From the NCBI GenBank assembly GCA_029253285.1, contig JAQWZU010000206.1, positions 23,950 through 87,949 of the forward strand: a stretch of 64,000 nucleotides of DNA. Reading direction: 5' to 3'. A program made the position numbers and the translations under genes. Origin of the DNA: Akkermansiaceae bacterium. Its GTDB lineage: Bacteria > Verrucomicrobiota > Verrucomicrobiia > Verrucomicrobiales > Akkermansiaceae. Position 1 is the stretch's first letter. Each line of letters starts with the position of its first letter. The notes under the pieces were generated by a model. The model did no database searches, was not told where the DNA came from, and saw only the letters and a list, made by a program, of their open reading frames with translations. Positions 1-8,920 of the stretch are shown here, piece by piece.

Positions 1-413
1 AAATCCAAGACCTTGATCCCCTCCCGCACTTCAGCTCCCGCCTCGCGCGCTCGTTCCATCATCATGGTGTCGAAAGTCGCCCGATCCACCTGCCAGGTCT
101 TGGCCCGGGGATGATCGGTGTGTTTGGAAAAATAGAATGGAGCAGAAAGCTCGCCATCAGGATTCACGAACTGCACGCTTTGCTTGCTTTGAAAGCCTGC
201 CCCATTCAGACGATCCACCATCCCAATCCGCTCCAGCGTGTCATAACAATGCGGAATCAAAGACTCCCCCACGTGATAGCGCGGAAAATGCCCCTTTTCT
301 AAAACGATTACTTTCTTTCCCTTTTCTCCTGAAAGAATCGTCGCAGCCGTCGACCCGGCCGGGCCAGCTCCAATGATAAGAACATCGCAATCGTTTTTCA
401 GTTTTGAAATCAT
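1..413 (-). CDS. NAD(P)/FAD-dependent oxidoreductase, halogenase/geranylgeranyl-reductase type (partial)
   Basis: Only the N-terminal 137 codons lie in the window; the gene runs off the left edge. The protein opens with a Rossmann dinucleotide-binding strand (DVLIIGAGPAGSTAA, residues 10-24), then an acidic residue after the second strand (VIVLEKG) and a YHVGESLIP segment. This pattern is typical of flavin-dependent halogenases and geranylgeranyl-reductase-like monooxygenases. The halogenase WxWxIP motif would lie outside the window, so I cannot tell halogenase from reductase. Its ATG overlaps the stop of the chorismate-lyase-like gene (ATGA at 410-413), implying translational coupling and a shared pathway on an aromatic or polyene substrate (inference). 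Confidence 0.8.
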   Translation of the reverse strand, partial: MISKLKNDCDVLIIGAGPAGSTAATILSGEKGKKVIVLEKGHFPRYHVGESLIPHCYDTLERIGMVDRLNGAGFQSKQSVQFVNPDGELSAPFYFSKHTDHPRAKTWQVDRATFDTMMMERAREAGAEVREGIKVLD

Positions 414-940
414 GGTTTTTCTCTAGGTAGAATTTCTAAAATTCGGGAAATCACCCGGTTTTCTTCATCAAGGAGGGTATTATAACGGCCAAAAAGAGAT
501 TCGCCACCCGTCGGAGGAAAAAAGTCCGGAGAAAATTCACCCGGCGCGATTTTTAAAAATCCCACCGGCTTGCTTTGGTAGGCAATCCCGCTATCATTCA
601 AGATGCCCCCTAGCGGTTCCGCTTCCGCTAGAATTCGTCCGCGCAAATCATCCCGGCAATGATTCAGATGCACTTCGATCAGGCCATATTCCACGGGCTT
701 CTCGTCTGAATAGAGAATCACTTCGCGTAGATATTTATCTTCACTCCGCCTGGTCTTCAACACCTTCAGAGCAATCTTCCCGCCATGAAACTTCGCCAAA
801 GTCGAGGTCATATCCCGACCATGATGCAGCAAGTCGCGGTAAGGCGCCTCAATATCATCCGGCTCGACTGGAACAAAGTCGACCTCCTTCAACAACGACG
901 CTCCCAGCAATCGCGTGATCTCTTGCGAGAAATCCATCAC
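410..940 (-). CDS. Chorismate pyruvate-lyase-like protein
   Basis: A 176-residue soluble protein. The segment LLHHGRDMTSTLAKFHG (about residues 37-53), followed by VEYGLIEVHL and a conserved ILAEAEPLGGIL stretch, resembles the chorismate lyase (UbiC/DUF98) fold family, which converts chorismate to 4-hydroxybenzoate and pyruvate. The match is by eye and activity is inferred. A GTG start at 940 overlaps the upstream radical SAM stop by one base (TAGTG); an ATG follows at 937 and either may be used. The 3' end overlaps the flavoprotein start by ATGA. The three genes therefore form one tight operon, and 4-hydroxybenzoate would be a plausible starter for an aryl pigment or quinone-like product. 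Confidence 0.65.
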   Translation of the reverse strand: MMDFSQEITRLLGASLLKEVDFVPVEPDDIEAPYRDLLHHGRDMTSTLAKFHGGKIALKVLKTRRSEDKYLREVILYSDEKPVEYGLIEVHLNHCRDDLRGRILAEAEPLGGILNDSGIAYQSKPVGFLKIAPGEFSPDFFPPTGGESLFGRYNTLLDEENRVISRILEILPREKP

Positions 941-2259
941 TAGACAATGCGGTCAGTGCGATGCTCGGGCAGGAAAAAGTCATGCAAGATATTGTCGACA
1001 CACAACAAGCCATCGCGCTCGAGGAGAATCTTGCCATCGGTCACATTGAGCAAGCCCTCGTCAGTCAGCTGCTCGAGCTCGTCACTCCAGCGATTGACAA
1101 CATCGACACCAAACTTCTGGTCGAAGTAGGAACTGTCCACCTTGCCCAATTTCATCTGAAGAATGAACTCACGAATCATGCGCTGTTCTTCAGTCGTGCG
1201 GAAGCTTCGCTTGGTCGGCATCTGGCCGGCTTCGATGGCTTTGGTATAATCATCAATCTCGGTGAGATTTTGATAATGAACTCCAGCTGCATGTGAGAAG
1301 GAAGCCACGCCCAATCCGAGCAAGTCAGCGCCTCCCCAGAGGGAATCACGATATTCAAATTTCGTCTTCTCCGGATTCTTCACTGCAGTGTAACCCGAGC
1401 TAATCGTGTAACCCGCGCTCTCAAGAGCCGCGAAGGCTTCCTTTACCCAGCGACGCTTCGTTTCCCAATCGGCCACGGGAGCAACGAGTTTTCCGTTGTC
1501 CTTCATCTCCTTGTAGATCGTCGTATTATACGGGATCTCCATTTGGTAAATCGTCACGCTGTCCGGCGCATACTCGATCGTCTTTTCGATGTTACGCTGC
1601 CAGTTCTCCTCGGTCTCCTCGATCATGCCAGAAATCAAATCGATATTGATCTGATCAAAGCCTTCCGCCTGCGCCCGCTCGTAGGCCCGGCCCACTTCTT
1701 TCGAGCGATGCGCCCGACCATTGATCTCGAGAATGTGGTCGTCAAAGTTTTCAATACCCAAACTCAAGCGCGTCACCCCGATATCTTTAATCGCCGCCAG
1801 CTTGCCCGGATTCAAGGTTCCCGGCTCACACTCAAAGGCCACTTCCTCGGCATCGTCCCATGGAAGAATAGCTTTCATTCGGTCAGTCAACTCTCCCAAC
1901 TGCTTCGCCGAGAGATACGAAGGCGTTCCACCGCCAAAATAAATGAACTTGGGCTTTCGTCCCTCGATAAGCGGCTTGCGTGCCATCATCTCAAGTTCGG
2001 TCACCGTCGAATCCAGGTAGTGCTTGATCTCGTCCGCACTCTTATCGGTATAAACGCGAAAGTAGCAGAAATGACAGCGTCTCCGGCAGAAGGGAATGTG
2101 GTGATAGAGACCCAGTGGCACTCCCTCTTTCGACGGTTGATCGTAAACGGCCTCAACCTGGGCATTCTGATCATCCGACCAAAACGAAAAGGGAGGATAA
2201 TTCGAAATGAAATAATTCCCCGCCCGGGTGGCTTTCTTTTTATCTGCGACTGAACTCAT
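940..2259 (-). CDS. Coproporphyrinogen III oxidase-like radical SAM protein (HemW-like)
   Basis: The 439-residue protein is of the HemN/HemW radical SAM type. The [4Fe-4S]-binding CRRRCHFC (Cys58, 62, 65 from the chosen start) follows the family's YHHIPF strand. A glycine-rich YFGGGTPS SAM-binding segment, RLSLGIENF and NIDLISGMIEETEENW follow in the expected order. The residue pattern after the third Cys (YF, not the CGC of HemN) points to HemW or a specialised paralogue rather than true coproporphyrinogen dehydrogenase. I chose the ATG at 2259 (MSSVADKKK) because the longer reading adds 13 non-conserved residues. It is the first gene of the operon with the lyase-like and flavoprotein genes, so a biosynthetic role beyond haem is possible. 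Confidence 0.8.
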   Translation of the reverse strand: MSSVADKKKATRAGNYFISNYPPFSFWSDDQNAQVEAVYDQPSKEGVPLGLYHHIPFCRRRCHFCYFRVYTDKSADEIKHYLDSTVTELEMMARKPLIEGRKPKFIYFGGGTPSYLSAKQLGELTDRMKAILPWDDAEEVAFECEPGTLNPGKLAAIKDIGVTRLSLGIENFDDHILEINGRAHRSKEVGRAYERAQAEGFDQINIDLISGMIEETEENWQRNIEKTIEYAPDSVTIYQMEIPYNTTIYKEMKDNGKLVAPVADWETKRRWVKEAFAALESAGYTISSGYTAVKNPEKTKFEYRDSLWGGADLLGLGVASFSHAAGVHYQNLTEIDDYTKAIEAGQMPTKRSFRTTEEQRMIREFILQMKLGKVDSSYFDQKFGVDVVNRWSDELEQLTDEGLLNVTDGKILLERDGLLCVDNILHDFFLPEHRTDRIV

Positions 2260-2545
2260 TGATTCGTGAAGTTTGCGAACTATCAGCCGACAATACACTG
2301 CCGAAAGTGGTTTTTTTACAGGAGAGTTTTAGAACCGCACCCTCGGGAATTTAGAAATCCCCGTCGTTTACCAAGCTGGCGATTAGCGATTCGGTTTGAG
2401 CCTGTAGCTTTCCTGCAATGTGGAGCGTGGGATTTCTGCCCTGTGCCCGGCTTTTGGCCGGCCAGAACCTGCCCACTCCCAAATTATGCAGTTTTTGCAG
2501 CATTTAATCTTGCACCCATTTTCAATTGTGCTATTTTTCCAGCAC

Positions 2546-3196
2546 ATGAAAACAAAGGCCCTCTTTCTCATTCCCGCTCTCATCATCACCTCTTGCTCTT
2601 CTCAACTGGCTTCCTCACCAGCTTCCAGCTCTATTCCAGCAGAATCAGACGGAGCTTCGCTGAATCGCAAGCTCACCAAGAAGGCTTCCATGACGATGAA
2701 AAGCCGTTCCCTCAAATCCAGCGCCGACAAATCAATCGCGCTCGTAAAAACCTACCATGGCCACCTCCGTTCTTCGTCAATGAGCGAGAATCGCTATGAG
2801 GCCACCATTAAAGTTCATCCCACCTACCTCGAGCCCCTCCTCACTACATTGGAATCCGCAGGAAAGGTCACCCATAAGCACATTTCGAGCGACGATGTCA
2901 CCGCCCAACACCGCGACCTCTCTGCCGAACTCAAAAACAAGACCGCCCTGCGCGCCCGGCTCCGCAACCTCCTCGCCCAAGCCACCGAAGTCTCGGACAT
3001 TCTCAAAATTGAAAAGGAACTCGCCCGCCTTCAGACCGAGATCGACCAACTCTCCCAGCGCCTCAATTCCCTCAACTCAATGGTCAAGCTCTCGACCCTC
3101 ACCCTCACCATCAAACGCGACCGCATCCCCGGCCCCCTCGGCCTCGTCACAAAAAGCGGTGGTTGGGTCTTCGATAAGCTCAACTACTTGAACTAA
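2546..3196 (+). CDS. DUF4349 family lipoprotein
   Basis: A 216-residue lipoprotein. The ATG at 2546 gives a short signal peptide ending in a lipobox (IITSC, Cys about residue 15), so upstream in-frame codons are not used. The mature part has a Ser-rich linker, then the DUF4349 layout: two short beta strands (SLKSSADKSIALVKTYHGH), a middle strand region (YEATIKVHPTYL), and a long coiled coil from about residue 120 to 180 (AELKNKTALRARL to QRLNSLNSM), ending in a beta strand. Family members usually add a C-terminal transmembrane segment; none is obvious here. It stands alone between the radical SAM gene, which is divergent, and the sulfatase, which converges on it. The function is unknown. Confidence 0.75.
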   Translation: MKTKALFLIPALIITSCSSQLASSPASSSIPAESDGASLNRKLTKKASMTMKSRSLKSSADKSIALVKTYHGHLRSSSMSENRYEATIKVHPTYLEPLLTTLESAGKVTHKHISSDDVTAQHRDLSAELKNKTALRARLRNLLAQATEVSDILKIEKELARLQTEIDQLSQRLNSLNSMVKLSTLTLTIKRDRIPGPLGLVTKSGGWVFDKLNYLN

Positions 3197-3355
3197 ACAC
3201 CGATCCGCTTTTCGGCTTGGGTTCGGGACCCTTGGCGGAATTTAGATCTGGAGGCTTAAGATTCATAAATGCCCGTGTCTCCGGCTAGGATGTGGTCGCT
3301 CCTGTAATATACCCTATTACCTCTGGTCACCGTAAAAGAAACATCTCTTCCTCAA

Positions 3356-4789
3356 CTACGGCCTCCAGGGCTTTTCCTTCTGCCCCTTCTTCGGCTGAAG
3401 AAACTTTGCATCGGTTTCCTTATACCAGGCGTGCAATTTTGCGCGCATTGATTTCACGAGCCCTTCATTCTCCTTCTGCAAATCCTTCAACTCACCGGGA
3501 TCATCCTTAAGATTATAGAGATGCACGCGGCCGTCTTCGTATCGCTCGACGAGCTTCCAGTCTCCCATTCGCACCGCACCTGAGGGAAACCCACCCTGAT
3601 TACTATAGTGCGGATAGTGCCAGAAAAGCGCCTCGCGCTTCAGCTCGCCGCCTTTCAGCAGTGGCATCAAATCCACGCCATCGATTTTCGCCTTCACCTT
3701 GCCTCTCGAAGCGTTGACGAAAGTCGGCATGAAGTCGGTGCTCATGACGGGCACGCTGCTCACGGTGCCCGCTTTGGTCACTCCGGGCCACTTCACGATA
3801 AAGGGCTCACGAATCCCTCCTTCATAAATCCATCCCTTGCCTCCACGCAATGGAAGGTTCGAAGTTGGTGAGCCTTCCGAGGTCGAAAGGCCGCCATTGT
3901 CCGAGGTGAAGCAAATCACCACATCATCATCCAATCCCAACTCGGTGACTTTCTTCATCACCTTACCGACGGCTTGGTCCATCGCCTCCACCATCGCGGC
4001 GTAGACGGCATGCTTTTGCAAAATACGGACTTTGCGGGGCTTCTTCCCGAAGACCTGTTCCTCCTCACCGAATTCCTGTCCGGAAACCTCCGCGGCTTTC
4101 TTACGATACTTCTCCACCAAGTCAGGGCGGCCAATCAAGGGAGTATGCACCGAGTAAAACGACAGCATCGCGAAGAAAGGCTTCCCTTTGTTCGCTTCCA
4201 TAAAATTACAGGTCTCGGTCGCGAGACGATCCGGCAAGTGCTCGCCATCCGGTCCGTCACTCAAGCGCGGATTCCCATAAGGCGAAAAATACTTCTTCCC
4301 GCCATACGGTCCGCCTTTCGCAAAGCCACCCGCATTGACATCGTAGCCATGCTTCTTGGGCCAAAACTCCTCCGTCGGTCCAAGATGCCACTTGCCCGCA
4401 AAAAATGTCGCATAGCCCTGTTCCCTCAGTGCCTCGGCAATCGTCACTTCGTCGTGATCCAAGCGATCGTGCAAAGGAGCACAGGCGAACTTCCCGCCGC
4501 GTCTCCCGCTGAAGAAATTCGTGCAGTCCTTTCGTGTCGGATAACGCCCTGTCTGAATCCCAAAGCGCGTCGGCGAGCACACCGGATTGGCCGCATAGCC
4601 GTCGGTGAATTTCACCCCCGACTTCGCCAATGCATCGATATTCGGCGTTTCGTAAAAACTCTTCGGATTATATGCCCCGATATCCATGTAGCCCAGATCA
4701 TCCACGAGGATGAGAACATACGATTTCGCCTGAGCCTGCGCCCACACTCCCGCCACAGCAGCCAACAAGCACCATTTCTTCAACATCAT
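3356..4789 (-). CDS. Secreted sulfatase (arylsulfatase family, formylglycine type)
   Basis: A 477-residue exported sulfatase. After a signal peptide ending AQAQA (about residue 21) come the metal-binding VDDLGYMD and the active-site CSPTR (Cys71), the C-x-P-x-R signature in which Cys is converted to formylglycine. GKWHLG, FTSDNGG and a C-terminal MGDWKLVE segment complete the alkaline-phosphatase-superfamily fold. It should remove sulfate esters from glycans or aryl sulfates outside the cytoplasm; the substrate cannot be read from sequence. Two consecutive ATGs (4789, 4786) are possible starts, with an AGGGG-like ribosome site upstream. It is divergent from the PVC cytochrome protein with about 86 bp between the starts, so regulation may be shared. 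Confidence 0.93.
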   Translation of the reverse strand: MMLKKWCLLAAVAGVWAQAQAKSYVLILVDDLGYMDIGAYNPKSFYETPNIDALAKSGVKFTDGYAANPVCSPTRFGIQTGRYPTRKDCTNFFSGRRGGKFACAPLHDRLDHDEVTIAEALREQGYATFFAGKWHLGPTEEFWPKKHGYDVNAGGFAKGGPYGGKKYFSPYGNPRLSDGPDGEHLPDRLATETCNFMEANKGKPFFAMLSFYSVHTPLIGRPDLVEKYRKKAAEVSGQEFGEEEQVFGKKPRKVRILQKHAVYAAMVEAMDQAVGKVMKKVTELGLDDDVVICFTSDNGGLSTSEGSPTSNLPLRGGKGWIYEGGIREPFIVKWPGVTKAGTVSSVPVMSTDFMPTFVNASRGKVKAKIDGVDLMPLLKGGELKREALFWHYPHYSNQGGFPSGAVRMGDWKLVERYEDGRVHLYNLKDDPGELKDLQKENEGLVKSMRAKLHAWYKETDAKFLQPKKGQKEKPWRP

Positions 4790-4875
4790 GATCCCCTACC
4801 TATCGAAACCCGCGCTCCTTTCAACCAGAGAAATTGCTTGATACTGAGCGCGCAATTGGGCGTATTGATTTTCTC

Positions 4876-7536
4876 ATGAGAAAAAGTCTCGCCTTCCTGT
4901 TAATTACTCCCCTTCTGGCTCAAGAAGACTGGAAACCCAAAGACACTCCAGCCAACGTCGACACCTCGGCCTTCAAAGCCATGGGTGATCTCGAAGTCTC
5001 AGTCTGGGCCACCACTCCAAATCTCTACAACCCCACCAACATGGACATCGACCACGCCGGTCGAATCTGGGTGGCCGAAGGCGTCAACTACCGACGCCAC
5101 AACGGCCGGCGTCCCGGAGGTGACCGCATCGCGGTCCTTCAGGACACCAATGGCGACGGAAAATGCGATTCCTCCCACACCTTCGTCCAAGAAAAAGGCC
5201 TCATTGCTCCGCTTGGTGTGGCCGTTTTCGGAAATGAAATCTGGGTCTCCCAACCACCCGATCTGATCAAATACACCGACGTCGATAACAACCTGAAATT
5301 CGATCCCAAGATCGACAAACGCGAAGTTATCCTCACCGGGTTCAACGCACGCAACCATGATCACTCGCTCCACTCCGTCACCGGCGGACCCGACGGAAAG
5401 CTCTATTTCAACAACGGAAACTGCGGCGCGATCTTCAAAGACAAGTCCGGCAAGACTTTCTACATGGGCGGCACTTATCAAGGCGGCGGCGGAGATTTTC
5501 TCGTCGATCACCGCGCCAGCTCCGGCAAGAAATCCGATGACGGTCACGTCTGGACGTCCGGCTTCACCGTCCGTATGAATCCCGACGGCACCAATGCCGA
5601 AATCACCGGACACGGCTACCGAAATTCCTACGAACAATCCGTCAGTTCCTTTGGTAATACCTTCCAGAACGACAACGACGATCCACCGGCTTGTCGTGTT
5701 TCCTACATCCTGGAATACGGATGTGCGGGATACTTCACACGCGATGGCAAGCAAGGCTACCGCGATGTCAAACGTCCCGGCCAGGAACACCAAAGCGCTC
5801 ACTGGCGTCAGCTCGATCCCGGAACAATGCACGCCGGCGATGTCTACGGCGGCGGTTCTCCCACCGGAGTCACCATGTATGAGAACGGAGCACTCGGGGA
5901 ATCCTTCGTGGGCTCCTTCCTTTCCTGCGAGCCTGGACGGAATACGATCTTCCACTATCAGCCCACTCCGGAAGGCGCGACCTTCAAGCTCGACCGCGGC
6001 AGTTTCCTCACCACCAACCTCAAGGATGAGTTCTTCGGCTCCGACTTTGTTGGAGGCACCCGCAAGATGAGCAAGGAGACCCGCTACCAGTTCCGCCCCT
6101 CCGATGTCACCGTTGGTCCCGACGGCGCGGTCTACGTCACTGATTGGTTCGACGGACGCGTTGGCGGACACGCCGACCTCGATAATTCCTGCTCCGGCAC
6201 GATCTACCGCATCGCGCCAAAAGGATTCAAATCCAAGGTCCCCAAGTTTGACCTCAAGGCCATCGACGGCGCGATCACCGCTCTCAAGTCACCCGCCATC
6301 AACACCCGCTATCTCGGGTTTATGGCACTGAAGAAACACGGAGAAAAAGCCGTTCCCGCCCTGCAAAAAATGCTCAGCAACCCCAACGCCAATAGATTTG
6401 TCGCTGCCCGCGCGATCTGGGTTCTTCCGCACCTTGGCAAATCCGGTCGGGCTACTTGCGAGATGCTCCTGAACAACAAAAAGGACCCGCAAATCCGCAT
6501 CGCGGCCTACCGCGCCTTCCGCCGTGCCGGACAGGATATCCTGCCCTACGCCGCCAAACTCGCCAACGACCCCGACACCGGAGTTCGTCGAGATGTCGCC
6601 CTCTCCATGCGCGACCTTCCCGCCGACAAGACGAAGAACATTTTCATCACTCTCGCCAGGAAGCTTGAGGTCGATGACAAGAACGCCCTCGAAGCCTTCG
6701 GACTCGGAGCGGCCAACAAGGAGAACGAAATCTGGCTCGCCCTCAAGGAAGCCAGCAACCAGGAGTGGTCCGAGCGCGCCCTGAAAGTCACCTGGCGTCT
6801 CTGGCCCTCTGCTGCTGTCCCCGATCTTTTGGAGTTCGCGCAATCCAATAATCCCACCGCCGAGCAACGCGCCTTGGCTATCGAGTCCCTCGCCTTCATC
6901 AACCATCGCTCCGCTGCCGACGCCATGTTGACGCTTTGCGACAATTCCCTCACCAAGAAAGACGCCACATACTGGCTCTTCCGAAATGCCATCGGCGAAT
7001 GGCGCGATTATGACCTGATGGCAGAGCTCAAGAAGCGCGGCATTTACGATCCCGATAAAGTCGTGGCTCTGCCGATAGCAGCTCCCCGTCAAGAAAAGCC
7101 CAAGTTCTCCGTCGAGGACGTTCTCAAGCTCAAAGGCAATGCCGCCAAAGGCAAAACCACTGCGACCCGCTGCATCATGTGTCATGAGTTCAACGGAGCC
7201 GGTATCAACTACGGTCCCAGCCTCAAGGGATGGGGCGGAGGCCAACCCGCCGACGTCATCGCCCGGGCCATCGTTGACCCCACCGCAGACATTTCCCACG
7301 GATTCAAAGGCACCACTCTTCAACTGAAAGATGGTAAGAAAATCCAGGGACTTGCCTTCGCCAAAACCGACCCCACCACGATCACTTCCACTGGAGGCGT
7401 CACCCAGTTGATTCCCCGTAAAATGATCAAGAAGCAGAGTGGGATGAACTATTCACTAATGCTCTCCGCCGACCAAATGGGCCTCAGCCCCCAGGATGTC
7501 GCCGACCTCGTAGCCTTCCTAAAGGAATACAAGTAA
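4876..7536 (+). CDS. PVC-type membrane-bound dehydrogenase with HEAT repeats and CxxCH haem site
   Basis: An 886-residue exported protein of the large family specific to Planctomycetes and Verrucomicrobia. The ATG at 4876 begins a signal peptide (MRKSLAFLLITPLLAQ). Residues about 35-450 form a beta-propeller dehydrogenase-like domain with repeated Asp/Gly/Asn-rich blades (DRIAVLQDTNGDG, VGPDGAVYVTDW). A helical HEAT-like region follows (about 470-730), then a C-terminal cytochrome c domain with CIMCH near residue 766. These proteins are thought to oxidise sugars or other small molecules and pass electrons to haem. The divergent sulfatase suggests catabolism of a sulfated carbohydrate (inference). 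A strong terminator follows 15 bp after the stop. Confidence 0.9.
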   Translation: MRKSLAFLLITPLLAQEDWKPKDTPANVDTSAFKAMGDLEVSVWATTPNLYNPTNMDIDHAGRIWVAEGVNYRRHNGRRPGGDRIAVLQDTNGDGKCDSSHTFVQEKGLIAPLGVAVFGNEIWVSQPPDLIKYTDVDNNLKFDPKIDKREVILTGFNARNHDHSLHSVTGGPDGKLYFNNGNCGAIFKDKSGKTFYMGGTYQGGGGDFLVDHRASSGKKSDDGHVWTSGFTVRMNPDGTNAEITGHGYRNSYEQSVSSFGNTFQNDNDDPPACRVSYILEYGCAGYFTRDGKQGYRDVKRPGQEHQSAHWRQLDPGTMHAGDVYGGGSPTGVTMYENGALGESFVGSFLSCEPGRNTIFHYQPTPEGATFKLDRGSFLTTNLKDEFFGSDFVGGTRKMSKETRYQFRPSDVTVGPDGAVYVTDWFDGRVGGHADLDNSCSGTIYRIAPKGFKSKVPKFDLKAIDGAITALKSPAINTRYLGFMALKKHGEKAVPALQKMLSNPNANRFVAARAIWVLPHLGKSGRATCEMLLNNKKDPQIRIAAYRAFRRAGQDILPYAAKLANDPDTGVRRDVALSMRDLPADKTKNIFITLARKLEVDDKNALEAFGLGAANKENEIWLALKEASNQEWSERALKVTWRLWPSAAVPDLLEFAQSNNPTAEQRALAIESLAFINHRSAADAMLTLCDNSLTKKDATYWLFRNAIGEWRDYDLMAELKKRGIYDPDKVVALPIAAPRQEKPKFSVEDVLKLKGNAAKGKTTATRCIMCHEFNGAGINYGPSLKGWGGGQPADVIARAIVDPTADISHGFKGTTLQLKDGKKIQGLAFAKTDPTTITSTGGVTQLIPRKMIKKQSGMNYSLMLSADQMGLSPQDVADLVAFLKEYK

Positions 7537-7551
7537 GCGCGCTCACTTTAC

Positions 7552-7587
7552 AAAAGGCCACTCTGACAAAGGGTGGCCTTTTTTTTG
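7552..7587 (+). terminator. Rho-independent terminator after the PVC cytochrome gene
   Basis: Inverted repeat AAAGGCCAC / GTGGCCTTT with a 9-10 nt loop, followed by a run of eight T. It lies just after the stop of the gene ending at 7536. Confidence 0.9.
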
Positions 7588-7789
7588 TGTCTTAACCCTT
7601 CCGACTCCCGCCTTTCATCAGCTTTGTGGGTCTTGCTTGTGATATCTGAAAAACTGAAGCCAATCGCCCCTGCTCATCAACGATTGATGAGTAAGGAAAC
7701 TGACAATTCATCGAAGGCGTGTCTTGAGGCCAGAGGAAAACACACCGCCATTTCTTGCTCCTCATCCCATGTTGGGACACACTCCCTCA

Positions 7790-8920
7790 ATGAGTTTAAC
7801 TCCGCGCGGCGCAGCATTTCTGGGAGCTTCCCTGGCCCTGTTCTCGGCGGGTATTCTCAGGATTGACGGTCCGCTCATCTCCCTCGGACTGGTGGGACTG
7901 ATTGTCCTCGCCATTGTCTTTGCCATCGGGCGTTGGAATCTCTCGAATCTCAAACTCCACCTCCAGGCCCCCGCCCGGGTTTTCGCCGACACTCCGATTG
8001 ATCTTCGGCTCTCGCTCGAAAACCATCGCAGCCTCTTTGATACCTACGGAATCGACATCCAACTCGATCTCTCCAATGGCACCCGCATTCATACCCACGT
8101 CAAATGGGCTGCGGCCGGATCCTCGGCGACCTCCAAGTTGCGCGGCTCCATCCCCAACCGGGGCGCGGTCAGCAATCCCCCCTGTCTTCTCTCCTCCGGC
8201 TTTCCGCTGAACATTTTCACCTACCAAAAACGAATTACAATTAGGCTGGAAATTCTTGTCTTCCCCAAGGCCCTCCTACCCCGGGAATTCTTCGCCAGCG
8301 GCGAGTTCGACGACGCCTGGCACGGCGAAGGATTCCAAACCGGCAACGCTCCGGGCGAGCCCCGAGGACTCCGTCCCTTCCGCCCCGGCGATCCCGCCAA
8401 GCGACTCCACTGGCCCGCCACCATCCGCTCCCTCGCCCGTGGTCGAGCTCCCCGCGTGCGTGAATTTGATCCACCCGGCATTCGCCCCCGCAAGGCGACC
8501 GTCATTTTCCACAGCTTCGGCACCGACGGCACCCTCATCCGCACCGACCTCTTCGAACGTGCGCTCTCCCTCCTTTGCGGCACCTTGCGGCACCTGCGCA
8601 GCATCGGCGTGCCCGCCGCCTTCACCAGTGATTTCCTCGCCTGGAAATCTCTCCCCAGCTTCCAATTTTCAGCCTGGAGCGAAGCGCTCACTGTCCTGGC
8701 AAGTGCCCAACGCGCCGGCGATACCGAAGCCCACAATCTCGTCGCTACCATTTTGGAAACGCCCCCGGAAGATGCCCTTGTCATTATTTCCGACATGCCT
8801 CCGGCGGCCTGGAGCCACATTCTCCCCGATCGCAAAGTCCTCATCGTTGATATTCAACAGCACAATTACGGCAAGCGGGACATGAACTTCAAAAAAACTC
8901 CGGTCAAATCCTCCCATTAA
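7790..8920 (+). CDS. DUF58 domain protein
   Basis: A 376-residue protein with two N-terminal hydrophobic helices (about residues 8-45), an extracytoplasmic or beta-rich middle part, and the DUF58 signature GEPRGLRPFRPGDPAKRLHW around residue 205. A VWA-like C-terminal domain follows without an intact MIDAS motif. Family members are usually found with MoxR AAA ATPases and act as assembly chaperones for surface complexes; no MoxR gene is present here. I chose the ATG at 7790 (MSLTPRGAAF) because it puts the basic residues just before the first helix, as in relatives; an ATG at 7769 and a TTG at 7724 are alternatives. The stop overlaps the next start by one base (TAATG), so it is coupled to the dus gene. 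Confidence 0.82.
   Translation: MSLTPRGAAFLGASLALFSAGILRIDGPLISLGLVGLIVLAIVFAIGRWNLSNLKLHLQAPARVFADTPIDLRLSLENHRSLFDTYGIDIQLDLSNGTRIHTHVKWAAAGSSATSKLRGSIPNRGAVSNPPCLLSSGFPLNIFTYQKRITIRLEILVFPKALLPREFFASGEFDDAWHGEGFQTGNAPGEPRGLRPFRPGDPAKRLHWPATIRSLARGRAPRVREFDPPGIRPRKATVIFHSFGTDGTLIRTDLFERALSLLCGTLRHLRSIGVPAAFTSDFLAWKSLPSFQFSAWSEALTVLASAQRAGDTEAHNLVATILETPPEDALVIISDMPPAAWSHILPDRKVLIVDIQQHNYGKRDMNFKKTPVKSSH

Noticed and set aside
7592..7780. 62-codon minus-strand frame before the DUF58 gene
   Set aside because: No recognisable motif and it lies directly on the terminator and the DUF58 leader region; most likely chance.
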